A DNA stretch of 64,000 bases, taken from NCBI RefSeq assembly GCF_017874035.1, contig NZ_JAGGKV010000015.1:117133-181132 (forward strand). The letters are read 5' to 3'. This DNA comes from Paenibacillus aceris (GTDB lineage: Bacteria; Bacillota; Bacilli; Paenibacillales; NBRC-103111). This document shows positions 8,059-17,332 of this stretch, one piece after another (position 1 is the first letter of the stretch; each line of letters starts with the position of its first letter). The notes below the pieces were generated by a model. That model was not told the DNA's origin. It saw nothing but the letters and a program-made list of their open reading frames with translations, and did no database searches. A program made the translations under genes and the position numbers.

Positions 8059-8574
8059 CTATTTAATGCCTGCTTCCGCCAGTTTCTCGTCTAACCTTGC
8101 CTTCTGGCGCAAATGGTGCCTGCTGTGCATACCAACCATCTCAAACCAATCACGCGCGTTGAGCCAGCCAAACCAGCCATGGCGCACCTTGCAAGCCGTA
8201 TTAACCTCATCTACGCAACCAGCCCAGTATGCCAACTTCTCAAGCACCTGTTCCAAGCCTGCTATGATTTCATCCTTGCTCGCGGGATTGCATGTCGCAT
8301 TGGGAGGTTCATCAAGTTTCACTCGGATATTAGGCCACTCTTTTTCAGCAAGCGCCTTCGTTCCGACTTCCGTCTTGCCTTCAGTCTCTTCGTACGTTGC
8401 CTTGGTGCATGTTTCAATATGCCCGATGTACTCTTCCGCCACTTCGATCACGTGGATATACATTTGCCCGACCGACCATACGTTTTCTTTGCATTTAAAT
8501 CGCAACTGATCTATCGAATATCTTTCCAGATTCCGCATGTATTGCTCGATAATAGCCGAAGAATCGTTCAACAT
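8059..8574 (-). CDS. DinB-superfamily putative metal-dependent protein
   Basis: This 171-residue four-helix-bundle protein has the DinB/YfiT histidine pattern: H41 (QMYIHVIEV) and a C-terminal HSRHHLRQ at ~150-157. The three histidines typically bind a divalent metal. In Firmicutes some members are bacillithiol- or mycothiol-dependent transferases; the substrate here is unknown. GGGAGAGGATCTGG precedes the ATG. It is a single gene next to other small detoxification-type genes. Confidence 0.8.
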   Translation of the reverse strand: MLNDSSAIIEQYMRNLERYSIDQLRFKCKENVWSVGQMYIHVIEVAEEYIGHIETCTKATYEETEGKTEVGTKALAEKEWPNIRVKLDEPPNATCNPASKDEIIAGLEQVLEKLAYWAGCVDEVNTACKVRHGWFGWLNARDWFEMVGMHSRHHLRQKARLDEKLAEAGIK

Positions 8575-8739
8575 CCAGATCCTCTCCCTGCTAATCCTAC
8601 TTTGACCCCATTTGCATTTTTTTACAATCTATTTGGATCATACGAATTGCCCGTTCTATTGTCAATGCTAATATAGAAGCTTTTCGAGAGGGGCAGGATC
8701 TACCGCGGCGACAAGCTGCTCTCTGTGAATTACAATTCG

Positions 8740-9084
8740 TTATTTCTCCCAAAGCTCGATGAGTCGACCTTCAGGATCTTCAATCCAAATAAATTTCCCA
8801 AAATCACTAATCTCTTTTTTCTTCGCAAGAGGCACACCAATATGTTCAAGATGCTTAATCGTCTCATCTAGATTATGTACTTGGAAATTTAACATCACTT
8901 GTTGTTCTGTTGGAAAATAACTGTCATTCTCCGTAAAGAAAGAAAAGATCGTCTCATTTCCTAATTGGGGTATCACAGTCCCATTCCAATTTTCTATTTC
9001 AATCTTCAGCACATCACTGTACCATTTCTTTACAACTTCAAGATTCCTAGTTCTCCAAAATACTCCTCCGAAACCTTTTATCAT
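8740..9084 (-). CDS. VOC-superfamily (glyoxalase/bleomycin-resistance-like) protein
   Basis: This 114-residue protein contains one vicinal-oxygen-chelate fold: FGGVFWRTRNLEVVKKWYSD at the start, a middle strand VMLNFQVHNLDETIKHLE and the typical end FIWIEDPEGRLIELWEK, whose Glu is a common metal ligand. VOC proteins include glyoxalases, dioxygenases and drug-binding proteins; the substrate cannot be assigned. It is monocistronic. Confidence 0.8.
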   Translation of the reverse strand: MIKGFGGVFWRTRNLEVVKKWYSDVLKIEIENWNGTVIPQLGNETIFSFFTENDSYFPTEQQVMLNFQVHNLDETIKHLEHIGVPLAKKKEISDFGKFIWIEDPEGRLIELWEK

Positions 9085-9188
9085 CGTATCTTACTCCTGT
9101 CTGTCATCAAATTTTTATTTATCCGATTACATTAGACTTTTCTATTTGTTAATCACTCGCCATCAATCTCATTTGCTTGATTGTTAGG

Positions 9189-10115
9189 CTAAACCGACTG
9201 TATCCACTGTGCTATATCTTCTAAAACAGTCCTGTCCACGGTTTGCGGGATATTATATTCATCCCAAATGTCTTTTAACGTACCATACACAGCATTCATA
9301 AACATATGGTTCAAACCGGGATAGAGCTTGAATGTGACATCCGGGTGGTCTTTTAACAATTCACGGTATCGGTTGAAATCTTTTTCGACGGAAACCTGTA
9401 CATCTTTATCACCCTGTATGACGAAAATCGGTTTTTTGCTTTGCAATAAGTAATCTTTGATCGGATGTTGCTTCATTTCTTTTAGATACCAAGCATAGAC
9501 AGAACCGAATAAAATAGTCTGCTGCGCCATCTCATCCGTCATGTCAGTTATGGCATCAAACTTGTCTTGCAGTTCTTTGATCTGCTTTAAGGCTATCTCT
9601 TGTTGAGATTTTTCAAGCTGCTTTATGGAATCTTCATTTTGGTTTATGATGACTTCTTCAAGCGTTCGAGAAGTACCGGCTAAGATAAATAATCCTGCCA
9701 AGTCGCCGCCTTCGGCATCAATTCTAGGAGCAAGCATCCCGCCTTGACTGTGTCCGATCAAGAATACGCGGTTTGCATCCACGCGTGGGTCTTTTTTCAG
9801 CATATGGACAGCCATAATCGCATCCTGGATTATCTCTTCTTCTACTGTAAGTTTGCCGCCGAGTTCTTGAATTATCTGCTTGCCATAGGTACAAGTGCGT
9901 TTATCGTACCGGAGCGATGCTATCCCCTCTTTGGATAGTCCGTCCGCAAGGTCGCGAAACAGCTTATTTGCACCAATTGTTTCGTCTTTATCCAAGGGAC
10001 CGGATCCATGTACAAATACAACTGCCGGGACATTCTCAGTAAGAGAATCCGGCAACGTCAAAATCCCTTCCAACGGATAGGCGGCGTTTGCCACAACCGT
10101 AACTTGTTCTATCAA
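9189..10115 (-). CDS. Alpha/beta-hydrolase (dienelactone-hydrolase-like)
   Basis: I place the start at TTG 10115 because AGGAGG (10123-10128) lies 7 bp upstream; the longer reading from GTG 10166 lacks a ribosome site. The resulting 308-residue protein has the oxyanion segment VVFVHGSGPLDKDET, the nucleophile elbow GHSQGG, a late Asp in FVIQGDKDVQV and the catalytic His in YPGLNHMF, which completes a Ser-Asp-His triad. It is probably a cytosolic esterase or peptidase of unknown substrate. Confidence 0.85.
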   Translation of the reverse strand: MIEQVTVVANAAYPLEGILTLPDSLTENVPAVVFVHGSGPLDKDETIGANKLFRDLADGLSKEGIASLRYDKRTCTYGKQIIQELGGKLTVEEEIIQDAIMAVHMLKKDPRVDANRVFLIGHSQGGMLAPRIDAEGGDLAGLFILAGTSRTLEEVIINQNEDSIKQLEKSQQEIALKQIKELQDKFDAITDMTDEMAQQTILFGSVYAWYLKEMKQHPIKDYLLQSKKPIFVIQGDKDVQVSVEKDFNRYRELLKDHPDVTFKLYPGLNHMFMNAVYGTLKDIWDEYNIPQTVDRTVLEDIAQWIQSV

Positions 10116-10317
10116 TTTATAACCTCCTGTATGAATTTCACATTCCAGCTGCTCTAATATCCTCACTTTTTACACAATTGTACATTAACACATATTGGAA
10201 GTACACTGCCAGATAGGTTAAAGACAAAAAGAGCAACTCTCTCCCCATTCAACCAAGTTAATTCAAAAGGTTTAGAAGCCACGATTTTTCTCATTTATTT
10301 ACTTTCGTGTAATTTTC

Positions 10318-10380
10318 TCCGGACAATGAAAAAATGAAGACCTGCAAACTACCAGGTCTCCATCTCTTTTTCGTAAAGTA
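10318..10380. repeat. Duplicated 3'-UTR terminator element, copy A
   Basis: This ~63-bp sequence starts TCCGGACAATGAAA and contains AGACCTG-N8-CAGGTCT followed by CATCTCTTTTTC. It is nearly identical to 11462-11523. It lies just downstream of the SDR gene (minus strand), for which the hairpin plus TTCATTTTTTC can act as terminator. Confidence 0.7.
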
Positions 10381-10399
10381 TTCTTGACCGCGCAGGTCA

Positions 10400-11161
10400 T
10401 TATACCTGACTCATGGAGCGGTTTAACCAATCCTCGAAGCGTGTCGGGGCGATGCGTGCATTGCCGCGAGGGACGAGAGAATGATCTTTATCGTCTATCA
10501 CAACACCATAGTAACGTGCTTCTTCGTCTGTAACTACCTGTCTTGTGTCTTTTTTTGCGGTTAGGAAACGACGAACGAGTTCGTCGAGACCTAGACGTTC
10601 TGGACCAGCCAGATCAACGATATCATTCACAGGCGCCTCAAGAGTGAAATCCACAAACGCGGCAGCAACATCATCCGATACGATCGGTTGTATTGGGGCA
10701 GACGGCATACGAACGATTTGCCCTTCTGTGGAGAATTGTGCAATAGCTTCAACAAACTCGAAGAACTGTGTCGCTCGAACGATTGTATAGGGAACTTTAG
10801 AAGCTTTAATCAATTCTTCTTGGGCCATCTTCGCTCGGAAATAACCACTTTCAAGGAGGCCATCCGTACCAACAACCGACAACGCAACATGATGTTTCAC
10901 GCCAGCGGCAACTTCAGCCTCGAGGAGATTTCGAGTAGATGTTTCAAAGAATTCTAGAACTGCTTGGTCCTCCCACGAAGGAGCGTTAGAAACATCTACG
11001 ACAACTTGTGCACCACTAACCGCTTCAGTCAATCCCTTTCCCGTAACCGAATTGACGCCTAAGGAAGGTGAGGCTGCCACAACCTCATGGCCTAGCTCAC
11101 GAAGATTGTTCACAAGTTTTTTTCCAATGAGTCCACTACCGCCAATAACAACAATTTTCAT
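10400..11161 (-). CDS. NAD(P)-binding NmrA/SDR-like protein
   Basis: The start is the ATG at 11161, 7 bp after AGGAGG; the longer reading has no ribosome site. The 253-residue protein begins MKIVVIGGSGLIGKKLVNNL, a GGSGLIGK dinucleotide-binding loop, and lacks the YxxxK active site of classical SDRs. TIVRATQFFEF and VDLAGPERLGLDELVRRFL are typical of atypical SDRs of the NmrA/NAD(P)H-binding group, often redox sensors or reductases. A duplicated terminator follows the gene. Confidence 0.8.
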   Translation of the reverse strand: MKIVVIGGSGLIGKKLVNNLRELGHEVVAASPSLGVNSVTGKGLTEAVSGAQVVVDVSNAPSWEDQAVLEFFETSTRNLLEAEVAAGVKHHVALSVVGTDGLLESGYFRAKMAQEELIKASKVPYTIVRATQFFEFVEAIAQFSTEGQIVRMPSAPIQPIVSDDVAAAFVDFTLEAPVNDIVDLAGPERLGLDELVRRFLTAKKDTRQVVTDEEARYYGVVIDDKDHSLVPRGNARIAPTRFEDWLNRSMSQV

Positions 11162-11561
11162 AATAATCCTCCTAGTTTTATAACCCATATTTACAGGCTA
11201 TTGTTGTTTTTTTAACAAAAACTCTTGTTAATCTAACTGGTTGATATTTTGTTTGACACTGTTAAGACAATTGGCGGTTTCAATGTGTGACATCGTTCAG
11301 GCGTTTTTATCATTTCTATAATACTCCATCAATAAACACATTCCGTTAAGACCATACTAACTAAAAGATAGTCTGTGCATCGGGATATCATGAAAAAAGC
11401 AGCCCCAACTTGAAGCCTACGTAAGTGTAGCATTATCTACGATTGGCAGGTAGTTTCTATGTCCGGACAATGAAATAAGAAGACCCGCAAACTACAGGGT
11501 CTCCTTCTCTTTTTCACAAAGTAAATTATTGGTAATCATTCCCAGGACGATTTCCGAGAAA
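11162..11561. other. 400-bp intergenic region with a repeated terminator
   Basis: This contains the promoter region of the SDR gene and copy B of the duplicated 3' element (11462-11523). I see no gene. Confidence 0.6.
11462..11523. repeat. Duplicated 3'-UTR terminator element, copy B
   Basis: This begins TCCGGACAATGAAA like copy A and contains AGACCC-N10-GGGTCT followed by CCTTCTCTTTTTC. It lies downstream of the VOC gene that ends at 11562. The base changes in the stem relative to copy A are paired (CCTG/CAGG against CCC/GGG), so the hairpin is preserved. Confidence 0.7.
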
Positions 11562-11990
11562 TTATTGCTGTCTAGGCCATATTGCTTCCAATTGAATGCC
11601 GTTGTTATCGAAAAATCCAAAACTTCTCGTAGGTCCATTGCTCAGCAGTTCGGTCATTTCAACATTGAGATCCTCCAACCGCCTCCTCATAAGCAAGCCG
11701 GCAGCTTCATCCTGAAGTGCAAAAGCAATATGCTGCAAAGCACCTGGGATAAAGGTTAGGCGTTGCAGAGCATCGGGGTGCGAATGAATTTGCGCATCAG
11801 CGAGCTCGAAGAAATGTAGCCCCCAGGTTTCAACAGTGGCCCCTGGCTTTATGAAGGCATGCCGCCCGTGAAAGGGGTTTGCGGGTAAAATGGGGCTTGT
11901 TTGCATACCCAAAACTTCCGTATAAAATTGGATCGTTTTTTCTAAATCTTGTGTCGCCATAGCTATGTGGTGAATGCCATGCCACTCCAT
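11562..11990 (-). CDS. VOC-superfamily (glyoxalase-like) protein
   Basis: The ATG at 11990 is preferred: AAAGGA lies about 9 bp upstream and MEWHGIHHIAMATQDLEKTI is the natural VOC beginning. The 142-residue protein carries one metal-binding VOC domain with HHIAMATQDL near the N-terminus, GALQHIAFALQDE in the middle and FDNNGIQLEAIWP at the end. The long N-terminal extension read from 12128 overlaps the promoter of the divergent secreted-protein gene and is unlikely to be translated. Confidence 0.8.
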   Translation of the reverse strand: MEWHGIHHIAMATQDLEKTIQFYTEVLGMQTSPILPANPFHGRHAFIKPGATVETWGLHFFELADAQIHSHPDALQRLTFIPGALQHIAFALQDEAAGLLMRRRLEDLNVEMTELLSNGPTRSFGFFDNNGIQLEAIWPRQQ

Positions 11991-12182
11991 AGTTTCACGT
12001 CCTTTATCGATATGTTCGGACCGTGCAAATATTTCAATCTCAGTATAAGTTACGTACACGGAGAAGTCTGTCGATTGAAGATGTTCTTTCTGGTGATTTT
12101 GAATCCTCCTCCGCAACTTCGAATCCATTTCTTAGTAGAATATACTAGACGATTGAAACTCAAGCGCAAAGGGGACCTCCTT

Positions 12183-14171
12183 ATGTGGAAAAAAGTTTTA
12201 TTACTCGCTTTATCAGGCGCCGCAATCCAAATCACACTGCTGGCCTCCTCCGGTCTTGCCTATGAATACGCAGATACGCCAACGGAGCCGGCAGACGGAT
12301 TTTTTGTTCCCAAGAAACTTACGTTTGTAGAAAAGATGCCGTACTACGTTATTCCAAATACGCTGAAAAATGCGCCGGAAGGCTCCTTCTCTCCGCAAAC
12401 GGTCGACGTGATCGAAGCGGAAGTGCATTGGGCTACCACAGGCAACTGGTGGAAAATACATACCGATTTCGGGGATCGTTGGGTCAAAACCGTTCCATGG
12501 CAAATCGAAGTGCCTCCCCCGGCGACCATTCGATTAATGTCGGAAACTCCTATGTATGCGCGGGCATCAGAAGCCGGCGGACCAACGGCAGCTCTCTCCC
12601 CTCAGGAAGTGACGGTTGTGGAAGCAGAGAAAAGCTGGTTCCGTCAAGCAGAGATGGATTACAATCCGAAGCGCTGGATTAAAGTCCACACAACCTGGCT
12701 CGGTGATCAATGGGTTCACCTGCACCTGGATGAGATCGGCGCTTTACTACCGCTGGATCGTACCGTATATTACCCGAGCGTTTATTACAGAAGCTCACCG
12801 CACATGGACTACATTACGTATCAATATGAAGGGCTTCTTACCAAAATGTTCCTCCATCAAACGGCAGAATACCGATCCTTGCTTGGGAGCTCTTATCAAT
12901 TTGATACGGAGAATGGTCCAAAATGGTCTTCTGCCCCAAGCATGCCGATCACATCAGAAAAAAAGACAATCAAGCGTACGCAGCCTAGTCCATTATTCGT
13001 GTATCCGGATTCGAATGTGAATATTATTACAGAGCTGCCACCGGGCGATTTGAACGTGGTCGAAACGACCCTCAATGATGATGGCTACTCGATTCATGAA
13101 GAATGGTTTCACGTCAAAAACGATCAAGCGGAGGGCTGGTTTAGCCCGACCTATGCTGAGCCTGACGGTACGGTGGATGATACGATGACCATTCAACTTC
13201 GCGGCCATGTAACAGGTATCTTGCGGTACCCAAATACAAGGATTTCACTAAATAATGGTCAAATTGGGCCTCAAACACTCCATCCGTTAGCGGCATGGAC
13301 CGCACCGGACGGCACGCGCTGGTACAAAATTGATACTTTTGTAGGTCAAGGCTGGATTCAGTTGGACCCTTATCAAGACAGCATCGTATTGAAAGGTCGT
13401 GAAAATGATGCACAAATTCGATCTACGATGCGGTATCAAGGCGTTTTTTATCAAAATGACTCGGGTATATTCACTTTCGGCTCCGAATCCGTCGGCAAAA
13501 TTCTGAACGGAGAGCCGCATTTCAGTGCCAGTTTTTTGGCAAAGCAGTATCATTATGATCTGACCGGTCCGGATATGGATGGTTGGTGGTCGCTGAAGAA
13601 CAAAGACGGGTATACGTTTCAAATCAAGGCTGACGAGAAGACGTCGAAGACGTTTTGGAACGGTGCACTTGCGAATGAAGTCAACCTTGCGGCATCGCCG
13701 GTTGCGACTTCGGATGCCAAGCTCCCGCCACTATTAAGCTTATCTGATGTGAGAATGCTTTTAGGCGCTACGACGGCCAATAATGACAAGGTTGTATATG
13801 GCGATAAAAATGTAACACTAAGTTCCCGCGAATATGAGATAGCCGGTTTTAACTTGCCTGCAACCGCGGACGGAAATGAGCTTCATCTCTCCGGGCTTCT
13901 CTACGAAAACAGCTATCTGGATAGCGGCGCGATTTCCTCTGATCTGCAAATTTTAGTTAAAAGCCAAAACACCGATGATAACGATCTGGCGAATATTCAT
14001 TTGGCGAAAGTAAAACAGCTTTACGGACTGGGCTACAACTTCGGGTTGTATGATGTTACGCTACAGTTTCCCTTGAAGCCGGGGATTAATCATTTATCCC
14101 TCGTGTTCCAAGTTGGTAAACGCATACTCGATAAAAAAGATTGGGATGTAACCGCTCCGGCTCAAAATTAA
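12183..14171 (+). CDS. Secreted multi-domain SH3-like repeat protein
   Basis: I place the start at ATG 12183, behind AAAGGGG; it opens a signal peptide (MWKKVLLLALSGAAIQITLL, ASSGLAYEYA). The mature ~635 residues carry at least four SH3/GW-like modules recognised by a repeated core: WWKIHTDFGDRWV, RWIKVHTTWLGDQWV, EWFHVKNDQAEGWF and RWYKIDTFVGQGWI. Such modules bind cell-wall polymers or peptides. The C-terminal ~200 residues (DLTGPDMDGWWSLKN, then a beta-rich segment LHLSGLLYENSYLDSG) are of unknown type. No catalytic domain is visible. Function is probably extracellular or wall-associated. The gene is monocistronic with a strong terminator. Confidence 0.75.
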   Translation: MWKKVLLLALSGAAIQITLLASSGLAYEYADTPTEPADGFFVPKKLTFVEKMPYYVIPNTLKNAPEGSFSPQTVDVIEAEVHWATTGNWWKIHTDFGDRWVKTVPWQIEVPPPATIRLMSETPMYARASEAGGPTAALSPQEVTVVEAEKSWFRQAEMDYNPKRWIKVHTTWLGDQWVHLHLDEIGALLPLDRTVYYPSVYYRSSPHMDYITYQYEGLLTKMFLHQTAEYRSLLGSSYQFDTENGPKWSSAPSMPITSEKKTIKRTQPSPLFVYPDSNVNIITELPPGDLNVVETTLNDDGYSIHEEWFHVKNDQAEGWFSPTYAEPDGTVDDTMTIQLRGHVTGILRYPNTRISLNNGQIGPQTLHPLAAWTAPDGTRWYKIDTFVGQGWIQLDPYQDSIVLKGRENDAQIRSTMRYQGVFYQNDSGIFTFGSESVGKILNGEPHFSASFLAKQYHYDLTGPDMDGWWSLKNKDGYTFQIKADEKTSKTFWNGALANEVNLAASPVATSDAKLPPLLSLSDVRMLLGATTANNDKVVYGDKNVTLSSREYEIAGFNLPATADGNELHLSGLLYENSYLDSGAISSDLQILVKSQNTDDNDLANIHLAKVKQLYGLGYNFGLYDVTLQFPLKPGINHLSLVFQVGKRILDKKDWDVTAPAQN

Positions 14172-14191
14172 TCACTCACGCTTAAATATAA

Positions 14192-14229
14192 AAAGATCGT
14201 CTCTCTTTATAGGAGAACGATCTTTTTTT
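14192..14229 (+). terminator. Terminator of the SH3-repeat protein gene
   Basis: AAAGATCGT ... ACGATCTTT with a loop of about 16 nt is followed by TTTT, about 20 bp after the stop codon. Confidence 0.8.
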
Positions 14230-14337
14230 ATTATGCACATGTGTATGTGTCATGTCCTCGTGCTCCAAGTTGAGAAGTCGTTTGTGAAACTATCGTGCTC
14301 CCGTCCCTCATTATAACAATCAGTCTTTCTTACTGTT

Positions 14338-14541
14338 TTATTTCTTCCCCTCATGATAATCTTCCCATAGTGGAGCGATGTATTTTTCTAATGTGTTTAC
14401 GACGTCATCTCTTCGGCTCTCTGCGACGTTTACAGTATCATTTGATATATCATTTCTAATTCGTATAAGCACAAATAAAGGGGGTAATGCAGCATCACGA
14501 AGAGCCTTAATCATGTTTTCTTCTTGTGGAGTAATATCCAT
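14338..14541 (-). CDS. Small hypothetical protein (67 aa)
   Basis: The sequence is soluble and charged: MDITPQEENMIKALRDAALP, then RIRNDISNDTVNVAESRRDD and YIAPLWEDYHEGKK. AAAGGAAA lies about 11 bp before the ATG. I do not recognise the family. The codon pattern and lack of low complexity suggest a real small gene, possibly remnant of something larger. Confidence 0.5.
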   Translation of the reverse strand: MDITPQEENMIKALRDAALPPLFVLIRIRNDISNDTVNVAESRRDDVVNTLEKYIAPLWEDYHEGKK

Positions 14542-14698
14542 AACGTATCATATTTCCTTTCAAGTAGGGAGCTACGAGTTGGGCATCTGATTCGCCCTTT
14601 TAAAGTCAGTCCACGTGTTCTTTCGTTACCTTCCATTTTAAGCGATTCACCGTGCCTGACCATGAATGTAAAGGTTTTCATTAACTGATCTTAACCCT

Positions 14699-15058
14699 TT
14701 AATCCTTTTTGCTTTTTACTTTTACAGTAAATATGCTCAAAATAATAGTAAGAATCACATAAGTCCAAAATCCATGAATTTCAAATCCCGTTAAATACTT
14801 ATCAAGAAGCCACAACTTTATTGGTGTTAATACAAGTGAAGCTACCACTAACAATGGAGTAGTTAAACAACCAATTCCAACTACAATGGAAAGCATGGAA
14901 ACTGTTAATAATAAACCGTAAATGATACTGATAACAAACATAAGCACTGTAGCAAGTATCAATGTTTTTGTATCCGATATGGATATATACGAATTGAAGT
15001 AATGACTCCCACACCAAAAAACAAGAAATGTAACCAATAAGTTAAGTATGTTTCTCAA
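14699..15058 (-). CDS. Small four-helix membrane protein, holin-4-like
   Basis: The 119 residues form four hydrophobic segments (~5-20, 32-50, 55-85, 95-112) ending in KVKSKKD. The pattern, with FNSYISISDTKTLILATVLM near the start and GFEIHGFWTYVILTIILSI near the end, resembles the 'phage holin family' membrane proteins (PF04020-like) that are common in bacterial chromosomes and not necessarily phage-derived. No endolysin or phage gene is nearby. Role unknown. Confidence 0.6.
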   Translation of the reverse strand: MRNILNLLVTFLVFWCGSHYFNSYISISDTKTLILATVLMFVISIIYGLLLTVSMLSIVVGIGCLTTPLLVVASLVLTPIKLWLLDKYLTGFEIHGFWTYVILTIILSIFTVKVKSKKD

Positions 15059-15350
15059 ATACAGTCCTCCTTGTTATGTACTGATAAAATTAGCCACTCA
15101 TCACCTATCCTACTGATCACGATTTCTATGTTCAATTTCAACATGTAATACTTCTTTAAAATTTCAAGCACTTCTTACAAGTTATAAAATGATATTGGAT
15201 ATTAAATACTATATGAAAATTTCTTTCGTCACATGATTATTTCAATAAACCAAAAGAGGAGCTGCCTGATGCAAACTCCTCCACTATCGTTCTGCGTTAT
15301 CTTAATCATTTTGGGGATAAAAATAAGTGAGGTCTTTCCTTGTAAGTAGT

Positions 15351-16196
15351 TTATTCTGCGGGACGGCGCGTTGATCTGCGTGGTTCATAGCCGAATTCCG
15401 CGATGAAATCATCCATGACATACAAGGGTTTATATTCATTGCCTGGAAGTTTGTAATAATCCAGATCATAATGGGCCCCCAGAATTGAAGAAAGAATTTC
15501 CCGCGCGGGTATCGTACTGCTAATATCCGGTCCTACCAGGTTAAAGTTTCTTACGCCTGATTTGATTGGCGCTTCCACGACTCTGACAATTGCCTCGACG
15601 ACATCGCTTGCATATACATGTCCTAAGACGATAAACGGAACAGCCATCCTTTTATCCTTCTCAATCAAGGGCGGTAACCAATCCTCATTCGCTACCGCGC
15701 CAAAGCGTAAATTGATAAAATCCGTGTCCGGATTTACACGTTGAAAATAACGGGTCAATTCCTCCACTAAGGCTTTGCTTAACCCATACGCATCTGTTGC
15801 CAAACAAGGATGATTAGCCTGGATCGGTAACTTAAGCGGAATAAAATCATCATCCAAGCCGCCAACTGCTGCAATCGAGCTGGCCGTCACAAACTTTTTA
15901 CACCCGCGATCGAGCAAATACCGGTAAAGTCTTCTCGTGCCCATCACATTGACAGCTAGTCCTTCCTCTTCTGTGCATCCGCCGGTAACGGCGGCCAGGT
16001 GAATAACCGCATCGATCTCATGAATATCCAAAGCACGTAAATCCACAATACTATCAAACGAACCTTGAACATACGCAGCAGCTTTTTTATAAGGATGACA
16101 TGACCGCGACATACAAATAACGTTATGCTGGTTTGCCAAACTAGTAACCAATTTCTTGCCGATAAATCCGTTTGCGCCCGTAATGAGTATATTCAT
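15351..16196 (-). CDS. NAD-dependent epimerase/dehydratase (extended SDR)
   Basis: The 281-residue protein begins MNILITGANGFIGKKLVTSL, with the GxxGxxG dinucleotide loop, and has YGLSK as the YxxxK active-site pair (~residue 140). It also has VIHLAAVTGGCTEEE and VNVMGTRRLYRYLLDRG, typical of UDP-glucose 4-epimerase/dTDP-4-dehydrorhamnose-like extended SDRs. It is slightly short for the group (~300-330) and no sugar-nucleotide genes are adjacent. TAGGAGGCAATACG supports the ATG. Confidence 0.85.
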   Translation of the reverse strand: MNILITGANGFIGKKLVTSLANQHNVICMSRSCHPYKKAAAYVQGSFDSIVDLRALDIHEIDAVIHLAAVTGGCTEEEGLAVNVMGTRRLYRYLLDRGCKKFVTASSIAAVGGLDDDFIPLKLPIQANHPCLATDAYGLSKALVEELTRYFQRVNPDTDFINLRFGAVANEDWLPPLIEKDKRMAVPFIVLGHVYASDVVEAIVRVVEAPIKSGVRNFNLVGPDISSTIPAREILSSILGAHYDLDYYKLPGNEYKPLYVMDDFIAEFGYEPRRSTRRPAE

Positions 16197-16793
16197 CGTA
16201 TTGCCTCCTAGTTAACATTCACAGCAGGATGATCCAATCTCATTAGAAAATTTTCATAATTAACTAGTGAGATCAAGCAAGGGCAACTAGTGAACCTGTT
16301 GAATATAAATGTATGGTCAATGAGAATTACCTTTAAAAACACCTCTTATGGCGGCAGGGGTGTTCTTTTTTAAATGTATCTGAATAAAAAAGATCTGGAG
16401 CGTCCCTTCTTAGAAAATTCTCATTTAAAACTGGGCTATACACCTAAAACAGACATGGAGCGGGCGAATATATTGATAGTGTCAACTCGTCATTCTAAAC
16501 TTACAAACACCCCTTTTACGGCGAGGGGGGTTCCTTTTATTGTTCAAGAATAAGAGTCTTTGCCCGTCCGTATAATTGAGCAAAATCAGCAGACCAACAT
16601 CTGACCGGCTGTCTTTATGCTTTATTGCGGTCGAGGAAGAGTTTCAGATATTTTCTTTTTGACTCCATCGAACCATCCAAAGCAAAAAGTGAGCTGGCGC
16701 AGAGATTGTCTCCTAGAAGCAAAAAAAGTTCATGGAGTTGAAAGCTGTAAGTATAAATTATCGAAGAGCGCCTTCATTAGGCGCCCTTTTTAT
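16197..16793. other. 597-bp region with tandem terminator-like hairpins, no gene
   Basis: Two similar hairpins with T runs, AACACCtC ... GGGGTGTT (16338-16370) and AACACCCC ... GGGGGGTT (16505-16540), lie in the same order and are followed by TTCTTTTTT and TTCCTTTTAT. A third hairpin, GCGCC-ttcatta-GGCGC, with CCTTTTTATC is at 16768-16796. A 92-codon plus-strand frame at 16617 has no ribosome site and no recognisable sequence. The region may be decayed DNA. Confidence 0.5.
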
Positions 16794-17276
16794 CTACTTA
16801 ATTGCTATAAAGATCTGTATTTGTGTCTGTGCGGGATCCGAATTTCTGGCGTCATACAGCTCGTAATCCCCCGTAAATGCCCTTACTTCCTTTGATTCCT
16901 TAAAATAGGTCCAAATGTTTCCCCACGCCTGTGCGACCACTTCATAGACAGGGCCCTTTTCTGTCGAAAATACCAAGTATTTGCTCGCTGGTACTTTAAC
17001 GGCATGGAACTTGTTCTCATCTTGCAACTTATCGCCGGCTACTTCGTGCCCGATCAGAGTGGTGTACGCGCCTGCAGCATCACTTTCATATTCCGTATAG
17101 AGCGCATAGATCAGATGGGAATTGATTGTCGGGGTTTGCGACGTGATTTGGCTCTGAAAATACGTTTTCCACAGCTGCGGCAGTCGCCGATTCGGACCCG
17201 CTTCCTCCGCGTTTGTTGTTCGCACATGAACGCCTGTTAGTGTTATTGCTGGTTGCTCCGTTATATATGTATGCAT
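16794..17276 (-). CDS. GyrI-like / effector-binding-domain protein
   Basis: The 160-residue protein is built like the SbmC/GyrI-type ligand-binding domain found alone or at the C-terminus of AraC and MerR regulators: QPAITLTGVHVRTTNAEE, an internal LPQLWKTYFQSQI, YALYTEYESDAAGAYTTLIG, then KYLVFSTEKGPVYEVVAQAW and FTGDYELYDARNSDPAQTQI at the end. It probably binds a small hydrophobic or cationic compound. The WYL regulator just upstream on the same strand suggests a two-gene cassette. Confidence 0.75.
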   Translation of the reverse strand: MHTYITEQPAITLTGVHVRTTNAEEAGPNRRLPQLWKTYFQSQITSQTPTINSHLIYALYTEYESDAAGAYTTLIGHEVAGDKLQDENKFHAVKVPASKYLVFSTEKGPVYEVVAQAWGNIWTYFKESKEVRAFTGDYELYDARNSDPAQTQIQIFIAIK

Positions 17277-17332
17277 AGCTTCGTCCTCATCTCCATGTAT
17301 TTATCATCAGTATACAGAGAGAACGTGGACAC

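Noticed and set aside
14699..15058. Prophage signature from the holin-like protein
   Set aside because: No other phage gene lies nearby, and this family is widespread in chromosomes.
16617..16895. 92-codon plus-strand frame
   Set aside because: It has no ribosome site or family resemblance and runs into the 3' end of the convergent GyrI-like gene.
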